Part shown: positions 1-8,439 of the stretch, one piece after another
How positions within the stretch are numbered: position 1 is the stretch's first letter
Layout of the letters: each line of letters opens with the position of its first letter
NCBI GenBank assembly: GCA_913049755.1
Contig: CAJWXO010000002.1
Location: 1-30,666, forward strand
Source of the DNA: an uncultured Cryomorphaceae bacterium
GTDB lineage: Bacteria > Bacteroidota > Bacteroidia > Flavobacteriales > Schleiferiaceae
DNA: 30,666 nucleotides
Direction: 5' to 3'
The notes under the pieces: model-generated
Database searches by the model: none
Told to the model about the DNA's origin: nothing
The model's input: the letters and a program-made list of their open reading frames with translations, nothing else
Program-made: the position numbers and the translations under genes

Positions 1-1
1 C

Positions 2-2818
2 GGATGGAACGGTTGTTTAATCGGAATTGAGCAAAAGAATGCTGCCGGCCAATGGATAGCTGTTGGTAGCTTCGGATCGAATTTCACAACGGGATCAGCT
101 TTAACAGACTATGCTGATGTTTGTAGCGGTGATTCTGCACGTGTAATTTGTCTCTCTCCAGGTAGCTATTCTGCGGAAGTAGGATTCACACTTCTGGATT
201 CTTACGGTGATACTGTTGCTGTAGAAGCTGCCGGTGGCGGTTTTGTTGCAGGATATGTTTGGGGATCTGGTTTAGCTACTTGCCCAACGACATGTCCAAA
301 TGGTGACTCATTAGTAATAGACGATGAAACGTCTTGTGGTGTTTCTTCAGTAGAGTTCCATGCATCTGGCGCAGGCAATGACAACCATGTTGTTTGGCTA
401 GACGCCAACGGTGCGGCGGTTGCACTCGGAGAACACTTTGAGACAGCTCCAATTTCAGGAAACACAGTTGTTCAAGCAACATCATTTGCCGCGAATAACT
501 TAGCTGCACCTCATCACTTTGGGCCAGCATCGACCTTAACAGGTGGATTTGGTAACTATTCTAATGGATTGTGGTTTAGCGCTACAACTCCTTTCCACCT
601 TGACTCGATTACTGTTAAGTCTGATGGATTGGTAGATTTCCAAGTGCGAATTTCTGAAGGTGGAGGTAACAAAGCTTCTGGACATTCTGGAGCTGAACTA
701 ATGCTTAGTGACACGATCCGTGTTGACACTGCTGGAACACATCAAGTTCATGTTGGACTTGTAATCATGCCTGGAACATACTATATCAATATGAAGTTTG
801 CTACAGGAACACCAGGGAAGCTCCATAGAGCGACAAGTGGTGGAATGTATCCATACGCCGTTGCAAACGTTGCGAGTATTGATTCGGTTCAGTTTGGCGC
901 AACCAACGACCGCGTTTATTATGCTTATGATTGGGTTATCAGAGAAGGTTGTACTTCGCCTGTAACTACAGCGACAGCAATTTATGCTGCGGTACCAGAT
1001 TCAGATCTACCATATTATGTAGACTTTGATAACGGATTGCCATGTAACTGGGATGATGACAGCAATACTGACCAATACTGGGAGGAAGTAGCATCTTTCG
1101 GTGGTTCTTCTCTTGACAGTTCAGCGTTCATGTTTATCAACGATGATGCCGCAGGTTCTACAGCGCTTCCTGTTGATGCATCTATGATCACTCCTGAAAT
1201 GTATGCTGTCGGATATGATTCGTTATGGTTAGAGTTTGATCATTACTATCGTCATTCAGGTACTGCTGGCATCGTTGAAGTATATGACGGTAGCAACTGG
1301 GTGCAAATTGACTCTATAACCACAACGGCTGGTGCTTGGTTTGCTCCTGCTCATGAAATGTATGACATTACGATGTACCAAAATACTGAGCTAATGGTTC
1401 GCTTCCGCTATACGGATGGTGCTGGATCATGGGGTTGGTATTGGGCAGTGGACAACTTCGAAGTTTCTGGAGTATTAACACCATGTACTGATGTTAGAGT
1501 TGAATTGTTAACTGACATTTACGGTTCTGAGATTTCTTGGGAGATTGTAGATGTTAATACCGGAGTAGTTTGGGCTGAAGATGGTCCATACAATAACATC
1601 TCTCCATATAATGCATCAGCTGCATTGTATGTTGATACTTTATGTCTACCTGACAATGGAACTTATGAATTCAGAATAGAAGATTCATATGGAGACGGTC
1701 TTTGGGACGGAAGTAACTTAGGTTATTATACTGTGGACATTCTTTGCCCATGGGGTCTTAATAATGTTGCTAAGCTTGACACTTCTAACGGTGGAGCATT
1801 CAACTACGGAGGAACAGGAGCGAACGCTCCAGCTTGGGACTCTTCTGTATTCAATATCAGTTGTGTACAATATTCAAATGTCACCTTCCAGGTTGATATG
1901 AATAAAGTTGATGGCAGCACGTTTACTACCCCTGAATTGAACTCTACGTTCAACAACTGGTGTGGTAACTGTAACGCGATGAGCGATGCAGATGGCGATA
2001 ACGTTTGGGATGTAACAGTCTCATTGGCTGAAGGTGATACTATCGAGTACAAATACTCTGCTGATGGCTGGACGATCCAAGAGATGAATGATCCAAATGC
2101 GTCATGTACAAATGGTAATGTTACTTACACCAATCGTGTATTGACAATTCCTGCGGCAGATACGGTTCTTCCGGTAGTTTGTTGGAGTTCATGTGATGCT
2201 TGTGCTATAGATGTTACGCTTAGCGTGAACATGGCATGGGAGGTCGCTAATGGCGCAATTGACACCAGCGGTGTTTATGTAGCTGGAACTTGGCAGTCAT
2301 GGAATCCTTCAGGATCTCAGATGCTAGATACTAACGGTGACGGTGTTTACCATATCACGTTCTCAACAGCTCTTGGCGAGAGTCTTCAGTACAAATTCTT
2401 AAATGGAATGGACTGGACAAATGCTGAGCCAACTGCTGACCTTGCTAGTTGTGGTGTTTCTGATGGATTTGGAGGCTATAACCGAACAGCGACATTAGGT
2501 AATGCAGATACTGTGTTTGCTCCTGTATGTTTTGGTAAGTGTTACGACTGTGCTGTAAGCATAGACGAAGCATTGGGAAGCATTAGCTTGTTCCCGAATC
2601 CGACTGCTGGTGCCTTCACCCTAGAGCGCACTAACCTAACCGGTGAGGTAGAAGTTAGCATCATAGGTCTTCACGGACAACTATTAAATGCAACCAAGTG
2701 GGATGCTGGATCAAGTGAACTCAATATTGATTTGAGTGACCTAGCTTCAGGAGTCTACATGGTACGCTTAACTGCTGAAGAAGGAACACGTACTATGCGT
2801 GTGGCTGTTCAGCGCTAA
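2..2818 (+). CDS. Large T9SS-exported multidomain surface protein, 5'-truncated by the window edge
   Basis: The reading frame is open from base 2 to the TAA at 2816-2818 (938 visible codons), so the gene starts outside the window; the ATG at 569 is internal. Visible modules in order: a Cys-containing beta domain (2 to about 280), an Ig-like surface domain starting CPNGDSLVIDD (about 290-480), a beta region, a MAM-like 'choice-of-anchor J' domain (about 1010-1480), a domain carrying the DSYGDGLWDG motif (about 1480-1860), two tandem carbohydrate-binding-like modules (1880-2203 and 2204-2551), and a T9SS type A sorting domain (about 2570-2815) with LFPNPTAG near its start and a GVYMVRL strand. 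Proteins with this tail are known to cross the outer membrane through the type IX system and to be anchored or released at the surface. The function may be adhesion or polymer binding; any catalytic domain would lie upstream. It is more G+C-rich by eye than its neighbours. Confidence 0.9.
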   Translation, partial: GWNGCLIGIEQKNAAGQWIAVGSFGSNFTTGSALTDYADVCSGDSARVICLSPGSYSAEVGFTLLDSYGDTVAVEAAGGGFVAGYVWGSGLATCPTTCPNGDSLVIDDETSCGVSSVEFHASGAGNDNHVVWLDANGAAVALGEHFETAPISGNTVVQATSFAANNLAAPHHFGPASTLTGGFGNYSNGLWFSATTPFHLDSITVKSDGLVDFQVRISEGGGNKASGHSGAELMLSDTIRVDTAGTHQVHVGLVIMPGTYYINMKFATGTPGKLHRATSGGMYPYAVANVASIDSVQFGATNDRVYYAYDWVIREGCTSPVTTATAIYAAVPDSDLPYYVDFDNGLPCNWDDDSNTDQYWEEVASFGGSSLDSSAFMFINDDAAGSTALPVDASMITPEMYAVGYDSLWLEFDHYYRHSGTAGIVEVYDGSNWVQIDSITTTAGAWFAPAHEMYDITMYQNTELMVRFRYTDGAGSWGWYWAVDNFEVSGVLTPCTDVRVELLTDIYGSEISWEIVDVNTGVVWAEDGPYNNISPYNASAALYVDTLCLPDNGTYEFRIEDSYGDGLWDGSNLGYYTVDILCPWGLNNVAKLDTSNGGAFNYGGTGANAPAWDSSVFNISCVQYSNVTFQVDMNKVDGSTFTTPELNSTFNNWCGNCNAMSDADGDNVWDVTVSLAEGDTIEYKYSADGWTIQEMNDPNASCTNGNVTYTNRVLTIPAADTVLPVVCWSSCDACAIDVTLSVNMAWEVANGAIDTSGVYVAGTWQSWNPSGSQMLDTNGDGVYHITFSTALGESLQYKFLNGMDWTNAEPTADLASCGVSDGFGGYNRTATLGNADTVFAPVCFGKCYDCAVSIDEALGSISLFPNPTAGAFTLERTNLTGEVEVSIIGLHGQLLNATKWDAGSSELNIDLSDLASGVYMVRLTAEEGTRTMRVAVQR

Positions 2819-2868
2819 GCAAACAGAAATTCTCAGAGGATAATAATCCTTTAGAGTTCTTTAAAATT

Positions 2869-2899
2869 GACCGCCCCACTTCGGGGCGGTCTTTTTTTT
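2869..2899 (+). terminator. Rho-independent terminator of the T9SS surface-protein gene
   Basis: A perfect 9-bp stem (GACCGCCCC at 2869-2877 with GGGGCGGTC at 2883-2891) with a five-base loop is followed by eight T residues (2892-2899). It lies 50 bases after the stop codon. A second, weaker hairpin (2832-2856, CTC-AGAGGAT / ATCCTTT-a-GAG, loop AATA, one bulge and one G-U pair) sits between the stop and this terminator. Together they separate the surface-protein transcript from paaZ. Confidence 0.93.
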
Positions 2900-2936
2900 G
2901 GGATATCTTTACGTAGTATTGAAAAAAATGAAAAAT

Positions 2937-4991
2937 ATGAAGGGAGATATTCAGAATTATGTGCTTGGTCAATGGACTTCTGGTAGTGATACAGAATATG
3001 ATGCCACTCATGCTATTACCGGGGAGCAAATTGGACGTGTCTCTAGCCTTGGACTAATCTATGATGATATACTACAATACGGTAGAGATAAAGGGGGCAA
3101 ATCGTTAAGGGAAATGACTTTTCCTAAGCGCGGTTTGATGTTGAAAGCTTTAGCTCTTTTCCTACAGGGAAAAAAAGAAACCTATTATGCCGTTTCTTAC
3201 GCAACAGGAGCCACCCGGGCGGATTCTTGGATTGATATCGAAGGAGGAATCGGTAATTTATTTACATACGCTTCATTGCGAAGGGAGTTTGCAGATCAAT
3301 CATTTCATATTGACGGGGCTCCAATTAAATTATCACAGGCGGGAACTTTTTCAGGACAGCATATTATGGTTCCAAAACATGGAGTTGCTGTGCATATCAA
3401 CTCATTTAACTTCCCTGTATGGGGAATGCTAGAAAAAATCGCAGTTAATTTACTCGCAGGGGTTCCCGCAGTAGTAAAGCCATCTGAATACACGAGCTTC
3501 TTAACGGAAATCGTTGTTCGTGACATTATCGATAGTAGAATTTTACCAGAAGGAGCATTACAGCTTGTATCAGGAAAGGGCATAGGGATTCTTGATTCCG
3601 TGCAACGAGGCGATACAGTGACGTTTACAGGCTCAGCCAAAACTGGAATGTCTCTTAAATCTTCTGCTCATTATTTAGAAAGAGGAGTTTCATTTAACCT
3701 TGAGGCAGACTCGCTTAACGCGATGGTTCTGGGTGAAGATGTAAGACCTGAATCTCCAGAGTTTAAAATATTTATTAAAGAGGTTACCAGAGAAATCATT
3801 GTAAAGGCTGGTCAAAAATGTACGGCAGTGAGAAGGATATTGGTTCCAAAAGAATCTATTGAAGCCGTAGGCGAGGCTTTAAAAAACAGATTAGCTACCA
3901 CTAGGTATGGAGATCCTAATCTCGAGGGGGTCCGGATGGGTTCTTTAGCGACGAAAATACAAGTGGAACGAGTTCAGGAGGCTGCATCAATTTTATCTAA
4001 GGAGAATGACATTTTGTTCGGCAGTCTGTCCCAGGAGAGTCAAGCGATTGCAGAGAACCCTAAAAATGGAGCTTATTTTGCTCCACTGTTATTTTTAAAT
4101 AATGATCCCTTGAATAAACTATCGTGTCATGAGATAGAGGCGTTTGGCCCCGTTTCTACATTGATGCCCTACAATTCGGTTAGTGATGCAATAGATATAG
4201 TTGCATTAGGAAAAGGGTCACTGGTAACAACAATTGTTAGTTCAGAAAAAGAAATTTATAAGAAATATGCTTTAGAAGCGGCTCAATCAAATGGGCGAGT
4301 GATGGTTCTGGATTCTTCTAGCGCAAAAGAGAGCACAGGGCACGGATCGCCCATGCCGTTGCTTACCCATGGAGGCCCGGGACGGGCAGGAGATGGAGAA
4401 GAGATGGGTGGAATGAGAGGTATAAAACATTATTTGCAACGCACAGCTCTTCAAGGCCATCCCGATGTCCTTACAGCGATAACAGGGAGGTTTGTTCCTG
4501 GAGCTACCCGTCGTGAGGCGAATCCACATTTATTTCGACAATATTTTGAAGACCTCGTAATTGGCGACACGGTTACTACCGATAAGCACATGGTTACAAT
4601 GGAAGATATTGACAACTTTGCAGAGCTAAGTGGAGATAAGTTTTATGCCCATATGGACCCTGACTCATTAGATGGGACAATTTTTACAGGACGAGTAGCT
4701 CATGGATATTTTATTTTAAGTCGAGCCGCCGGGCTTTTTGTAGACCCGCCAAAGGGGCCAGTATTACTTAATTATGGTATTGAAGCGTGCCGATTTACAA
4801 AGCCAGTATACCCTGGGACAATTATTGGTGTGCAGTTAACTGTTCAGGAGAAAATAGACCAAGAGAAACGCGATGCAGAAGATATATCTAAAGGGATAGT
4901 TAAGTATCATGTAGAGGTTTCAGATGATGTTGGTGAAATTGTCGCAATAGCAACAATATTGACTATGGTTAAAAAGATAAATCAGAATTAG
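2937..4991 (+). CDS. paaZ: PaaZ: bifunctional oxepin-CoA hydrolase / 3-oxo-5,6-dehydrosuberyl-CoA semialdehyde dehydrogenase
   Basis: In phenylacetyl-CoA catabolism PaaZ opens the oxepin-CoA ring with its MaoC-like hydratase domain and oxidises the resulting aldehyde with its NADP-dependent aldehyde dehydrogenase domain. The N-terminal ALDH domain covers about residues 1-520 and the C-terminal MaoC domain about 535-680. Counting from the ATG at 2937, the ALDH catalytic pair falls at Glu256 (FNLEADSLN) and Cys295 (AGQKCTAVRR), the same numbers as in E. coli PaaZ. The hydratase pair is Asp567/His572 in LSGDKFYAHMD. This supports the 2937 start; an ATG at 2928 is also possible, while the in-frame TTG at 2898 lies in the upstream terminator's T-tract. 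No monooxygenase (paaABCDE) or ligase (paaK) gene is in the window, so the rest of the pathway must be elsewhere or this copy serves another CoA aldehyde. No convincing promoter was found upstream. Confidence 0.9.
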   Translation: MKGDIQNYVLGQWTSGSDTEYDATHAITGEQIGRVSSLGLIYDDILQYGRDKGGKSLREMTFPKRGLMLKALALFLQGKKETYYAVSYATGATRADSWIDIEGGIGNLFTYASLRREFADQSFHIDGAPIKLSQAGTFSGQHIMVPKHGVAVHINSFNFPVWGMLEKIAVNLLAGVPAVVKPSEYTSFLTEIVVRDIIDSRILPEGALQLVSGKGIGILDSVQRGDTVTFTGSAKTGMSLKSSAHYLERGVSFNLEADSLNAMVLGEDVRPESPEFKIFIKEVTREIIVKAGQKCTAVRRILVPKESIEAVGEALKNRLATTRYGDPNLEGVRMGSLATKIQVERVQEAASILSKENDILFGSLSQESQAIAENPKNGAYFAPLLFLNNDPLNKLSCHEIEAFGPVSTLMPYNSVSDAIDIVALGKGSLVTTIVSSEKEIYKKYALEAAQSNGRVMVLDSSSAKESTGHGSPMPLLTHGGPGRAGDGEEMGGMRGIKHYLQRTALQGHPDVLTAITGRFVPGATRREANPHLFRQYFEDLVIGDTVTTDKHMVTMEDIDNFAELSGDKFYAHMDPDSLDGTIFTGRVAHGYFILSRAAGLFVDPPKGPVLLNYGIEACRFTKPVYPGTIIGVQLTVQEKIDQEKRDAEDISKGIVKYHVEVSDDVGEIVAIATILTMVKKINQN

Positions 4992-5037
4992 CGTTATTTA
5001 TGCCAAGCGCCGACGAGAAGAGATAAAAAATTATAAG

Positions 5038-5829
5038 ATGGATATAGATTTTAAAAATAAAGGAGCAGTTGAAGTCAATGTAGGGGCGGGAGTTTCACAC
5101 ATAGAGTTTTCACACCCTCAAAGTAATTCATTGCCCAGCGCTGTATTAAAAAAATTAACCAAAGTGATTGATCAGGAATCATCAAACCCTGAAAGTCAAA
5201 TCATTCTTCTTAGTAGCTCAGGTGATAGGGTGTTTTGTGGGGGCGCAAGTTTTGATGAATTAGCTTCAATTTCAAATGAAAAAGAGGGGTTGAGTTTTTT
5301 TAGTGGGTTCGCCAATGTTATTAACGCAATGAGAAAGTCACCTAAGATAATTGTTGGAAGAATTCAAGGCAAAGCTGTAGGCGGAGGTGTTGGGCTTGCT
5401 TCTGCTGTTGACTATTGCATCGCCACAGAGTATGCTGGTGTTAAGTTGAGTGAATTAGCTGTGGGAATCGGCCCTTTTGTTGTTGGGCCCGCTGTTGAAC
5501 GGAAAATAGGGAAAAGCGCTATGAGTCAATTAGCGATTGACGCAACTCAATTTAGAACTGCAGAATGGGCTCTTAATAAAGGCCTATATTCACAAGTATA
5601 TCCAACAATTGAATCAATGGATGAAGGTATTTCAGAACTACTAAAATCATTAACATCTCAGAGTTCTTCTGCTCAAAGAGCATTAAAACAGATACTTTGG
5701 GAAGACTTTGATCATTGGGATGAACTATTGAGGTCACGCGCACTTATTAGTGGCAAACTAGTTTTGACAGAAGAAAGTAAAGCGTCTATTAAGTTGATTT
5801 TAGAGAAAAAAAATCAAATTGATAAATAA
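5038..5829 (+). CDS. Enoyl-CoA hydratase/isomerase (crotonase) family protein, LiuC-like
   Basis: This 263-residue crotonase-fold protein acts on CoA thioesters. The oxyanion-hole segments FCGGASFDEL (about 67-76) and AVGGGVGLA (about 113-121) are visible. Of the two glutamates used by classical enoyl-CoA hydratase (rat E144/E164), only the second is present, as Glu139 in KLSELAVG; the first position is Gly119. The segment SELAVGIGPFVVGPAVERKIG replaces the usual PGGGGTQRL stretch and resembles methylglutaconyl-CoA hydratase-type crotonases (leucine degradation) more than PaaG or PaaF. It sits 46 bases after paaZ and 3 bases before the E1 gene, so the three are probably one transcript. The fold is certain; the substrate is inferred from context. 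Confidence 0.85.
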   Translation: MDIDFKNKGAVEVNVGAGVSHIEFSHPQSNSLPSAVLKKLTKVIDQESSNPESQIILLSSSGDRVFCGGASFDELASISNEKEGLSFFSGFANVINAMRKSPKIIVGRIQGKAVGGGVGLASAVDYCIATEYAGVKLSELAVGIGPFVVGPAVERKIGKSAMSQLAIDATQFRTAEWALNKGLYSQVYPTIESMDEGISELLKSLTSQSSSAQRALKQILWEDFDHWDELLRSRALISGKLVLTEESKASIKLILEKKNQIDK

Positions 5830-5832
5830 AAG

Positions 5833-7884
5833 ATGAGTACATCAATAAGTAAAACTCTTCTTAAAGCGTATGAGCTGATGAGTACCGCTGAGCAGATGAC
5901 TCATTGTTTTGAGAAAAACAGGGAAATCACACAAACATATGTTCATGCAACATCTAGGGGGCATGAGGCGATACAGCTAGCTTGTTCAATGCAACTTCAG
6001 CCTACAGATTTTCTATACCCCTATTATAGAGATGACGCGATGCTTTTAGGCATAGGAATGACCCCTTATGACTTAATGCTTCAATTACTTGCGAAACGTG
6101 ATGATCCATTTTCTGGAGGCAGAACATATTATAGCCATGCCAGTTTACGAGTGTCAGATAAGCCACAGATCCCACATCAGTCTTCAGCTACTGGGATGCA
6201 AGCAATTCCCGCTTCGGGCACAGCAATGGGAATTCAATATAAAGAAAAAGTAGGCCTTACAGAGGACTGGGGCTCAGCTAAGCCTATATCTGTGTGTTCC
6301 ATCGGAGATGCTGCTATGACAGAAGGAGAGGTCTCCGAGGCTTTACAAATGGCAGCTTTAAAGCAATATCCTTTGCTTGTTGTTGTCCAAGATAATGGTT
6401 GGGATATCTCAGCGAGCGCTTCTGAAGTTAGATCGGGAGATGCAGCCGATTACGCAAAGGGGTTTCCTGGAATCAATGTTGTTCAGCTTGATGGAAGTGA
6501 TTTTTCATCATGTTTTCATGCCGTCAGGGAAGTTTTAAGTAAAATGAGAAAAACTAGAGAGCCATATCTCATTCACGCTCGTGTGCCACTTCTTAATCAC
6601 CATACTTCTGGAGTGCGAATGGAGTGGTACCGTGATGATCTTGAGGATCATAAAAAAAGAGATCCTCTGCCCAAACTGAGAAGTTTTCTATTGGATCAGG
6701 GGGTTAATGAAAAAGAAATCGAAAAAATCGAAAAAACGGCTGCAAAAAACGTAGAAAAAGATTTTGCAAGGGCCCTATTGGCGGATGACCCAAAACCTGA
6801 AGACCTTTATACTCATAGATACGCCCCAACTCCTATAAAATTTGAATCAGGGGTTCGGGAGCCTAAGAATCGAGATGCAACAGTCATGGTAGACAGTGCA
6901 TTGTTTGCTATTCGCGAAATTCTGGAGGCTCACCCTGAATCTTTATTATATGGGCAGGATGTAGGCGCTAGGCTTGGGGGTGTATTTAGGGAGGCCGCAA
7001 CTTTAGCTCAGCAATTTGGCGATCACAGGGTGTTTAACACACCTATTCAAGAAGCATTTATTATTGGTAGTACTGTAGGGATGTCCGCAGTTGGATTAAA
7101 ACCCATAGTTGAAGTTCAGTTTGCTGATTATATCTGGCCGGGCCTGAATCAGCTATTTACAGAGCTCTCAAGGTCATATTATTTATCAAATGGAAAATGG
7201 CCAGCTAGCGCCATAATAAGGGTACCAACAGGGGCTTACGGAAGCGGTGGTCCATATCACTCATCTAGTGTGGAGTCGGTGTTGACAAATATCAGGGGAA
7301 TAAAAGTTGCCTATCCTTCTACAGGAGCAGATTTAAAGGGTTTAATGAAGTCAGCATATGCAGATCCAAACCCTATAGTCATGCTTGAGCACAAGGGTCT
7401 TTACTGGTCAAAAATATCAGGAACAAGCGGGGCGAAAACCATTGAACCATCGGAAGATTATGTTATACCCTTTGGAAAAGGGAGGGTTGTTCTTAAGATA
7501 AAACCAGAAGTTTCATCCTCTGTATGCATTATAACTTATGGAATGGGAGTTTATTGGGCCCTTGAAGCAGAAAAAGCTTTTTCAGGAATGGTTGAAATTG
7601 TTGATCTGCGGTCACTTCAACCATGGGACGAAGAGCTTGTCATGAATACCGTTTCGCGACATGGGCGTGCATTAATTTTAACGGAAGAACCAACAAAAAA
7701 CTCATTTGCAAAAGCTATATCTGGAGAAATTCAGAATCAATGTTTTAACAAATTAGACGCTCCAGTCTTGGTTTTAGGATCTGAAGATACTCCGGCAATA
7801 CCGTTAAATAAGATACTAGAAGCAACATTATTACCTAATCCCCAAAAAGTCGAGGAGGCACTCGAATACTTATTTAATTACTGA
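5833..7884 (+). CDS. Thiamine-diphosphate 2-oxoacid dehydrogenase E1, alpha and beta subunits fused (branched-chain 2-oxoacid type)
   Basis: The E1 component decarboxylates a 2-oxoacid and transfers the acyl group to the lipoyl arm of E2. The alpha half (about 1-335) carries the thiamine-diphosphate motif, GDA at 158-160 through DN at 187-188, and the NHHTSG loop at about 255-260. The beta half (about 348-683) has YGQDVGARLGGVF, the catalytic Glu407 in NTPIQEAFI, and FADYIWPGLNQL. Many bacteria encode the halves separately; the fused ~680-residue form is frequent in Bacteroidota and usually annotated as 2-oxoisovalerate dehydrogenase. No E2 or E3 gene is nearby, but lipB, which supplies the lipoyl precursor, is the next plus-strand gene. 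The 3' end overlaps the convergent acetyltransferase gene by 15 bases. Pyruvate or another 2-oxoacid cannot be excluded as substrate. Confidence 0.88.
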   Translation: MSTSISKTLLKAYELMSTAEQMTHCFEKNREITQTYVHATSRGHEAIQLACSMQLQPTDFLYPYYRDDAMLLGIGMTPYDLMLQLLAKRDDPFSGGRTYYSHASLRVSDKPQIPHQSSATGMQAIPASGTAMGIQYKEKVGLTEDWGSAKPISVCSIGDAAMTEGEVSEALQMAALKQYPLLVVVQDNGWDISASASEVRSGDAADYAKGFPGINVVQLDGSDFSSCFHAVREVLSKMRKTREPYLIHARVPLLNHHTSGVRMEWYRDDLEDHKKRDPLPKLRSFLLDQGVNEKEIEKIEKTAAKNVEKDFARALLADDPKPEDLYTHRYAPTPIKFESGVREPKNRDATVMVDSALFAIREILEAHPESLLYGQDVGARLGGVFREAATLAQQFGDHRVFNTPIQEAFIIGSTVGMSAVGLKPIVEVQFADYIWPGLNQLFTELSRSYYLSNGKWPASAIIRVPTGAYGSGGPYHSSSVESVLTNIRGIKVAYPSTGADLKGLMKSAYADPNPIVMLEHKGLYWSKISGTSGAKTIEPSEDYVIPFGKGRVVLKIKPEVSSSVCIITYGMGVYWALEAEKAFSGMVEIVDLRSLQPWDEELVMNTVSRHGRALILTEEPTKNSFAKAISGEIQNQCFNKLDAPVLVLGSEDTPAIPLNKILEATLLPNPQKVEEALEYLFNY

Positions 7885-8337
7885 CTTTTTGTTGGGCTTG
7901 AGGCGCATCCAACGGTGAGGGATACCATCTTCTAGAAACTCATCTTTTTCAACTTTAAAGTTAAAGTCATGGTAAAAATCAATAAGATAAGATTGAGCCA
8001 TTATTAAGATGTCATTATTTGGATAACGCTTCCAGCATTCATTTATAGAATTTGTCATTAATTTCTTTCCGTAACCTTTTCCTCTTGCGCTTGAACATGT
8101 CAGGACTCTTCCGATACTAGAATCAGGATAAGCCAATCCAGGCGGGATAATTCTGCAGTAGGCCCAAAGATTACCATTTATAGACAAGCTTGCGTGGAGA
8201 GAGCCTTGATCTTTTCCATCAAGGTCTTGATAGGGACAGTTTTGCTCTACAACGAAAACCTCTGCTCTCAATGCTAATATTTCATATAATTCTGATAATG
8301 TGAGATCAGAAAAAGGTATAATTTTTGAAAAACTCAT
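7870..8337 (-). CDS. ElaA-family GNAT N-acetyltransferase
   Basis: This 155-residue protein has the signature N-terminal segment of ElaA proteins, LYEILALRAEVFVVEQNCPY (about 17-36), followed by QDLDGKD. The acetyl-CoA pyrophosphate-binding loop is RGKGYGKKL (about 85-93), preceded by RVLTCSSA. GNAT enzymes move an acetyl group from acetyl-CoA to an amine; the acceptor of ElaA is not established. The ATG is at 8335-8337. The gene is convergent with the E1 gene, sharing its last 15 bases, and divergent from lipB across 102 bases. Confidence 0.85.
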   Translation of the reverse strand: MSFSKIIPFSDLTLSELYEILALRAEVFVVEQNCPYQDLDGKDQGSLHASLSINGNLWAYCRIIPPGLAYPDSSIGRVLTCSSARGKGYGKKLMTNSINECWKRYPNNDILIMAQSYLIDFYHDFNFKVEKDEFLEDGIPHRWMRLKPNKKSVIK

Positions 8338-8353
8338 AGAGGCACCAATTTCG

Positions 8354-8361
8354 TATTTTTG
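8354..8361 (+). promoter_or_regulatory. Candidate Bacteroidota -7 promoter element upstream of lipB
   Basis: TATTTTTG matches the Bacteroidota -7 consensus TAnnTTTG at every fixed position, in the 102-base divergent gap between the acetyltransferase gene and lipB. A TTTG at 8324-8327 is the nearest -33 candidate, but the 26-base spacing is longer than usual. If used, the lipB leader would be about 70 bases and would contain the 8391-8409 palindrome. Confidence 0.35.
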
Positions 8362-8390
8362 TGTGAACAGTGCAAGAAATATTGAATGAG

Positions 8391-8409
8391 ATATTAAGAG
8401 CCTTAATAT
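8391..8409. repeat. Perfect 8-bp inverted repeat (3-base spacer) in the lipB leader region
   Basis: ATATTAAG, spacer AGC, CTTAATAT. The arms are exact reverse complements. It lies 30 bases before the TTG start of lipB and downstream of the candidate -7 element. It could be a regulator site or a weak RNA hairpin; there is no T-tract, so it is not a terminator. Confidence 0.5.
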
Positions 8410-8439
8410 TGTTCATTGAATTCAAAAACTTAGAATTAA

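Noticed and set aside
202..530. Minus-strand open frames within the first gene and similar antisense frames elsewhere
   Set aside because: They lie entirely opposite well-supported coding sequences and show no recognisable domains.
569..571. ATG at 569 as the start of the surface-protein gene
   Set aside because: The frame is open without a stop back to base 2 and the upstream translation has the same secreted beta-domain character, so 569 is internal.
2904..2911. TATCTTTA as a paaZ promoter element
   Set aside because: It misses the final G of TAnnTTTG and has no -33 partner at a suitable distance because the terminator occupies that space.
2898..2936. In-frame TTG at 2898 as the paaZ start
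   Set aside because: It lies in the T-tract of the upstream terminator and adds residues absent from PaaZ; the ATG at 2937 reproduces the E. coli catalytic numbering.
5038..5829. Naming the crotonase paaG or paaF because of its neighbour
   Set aside because: Active-site segments differ from both E. coli proteins and look closer to LiuC-type enzymes.
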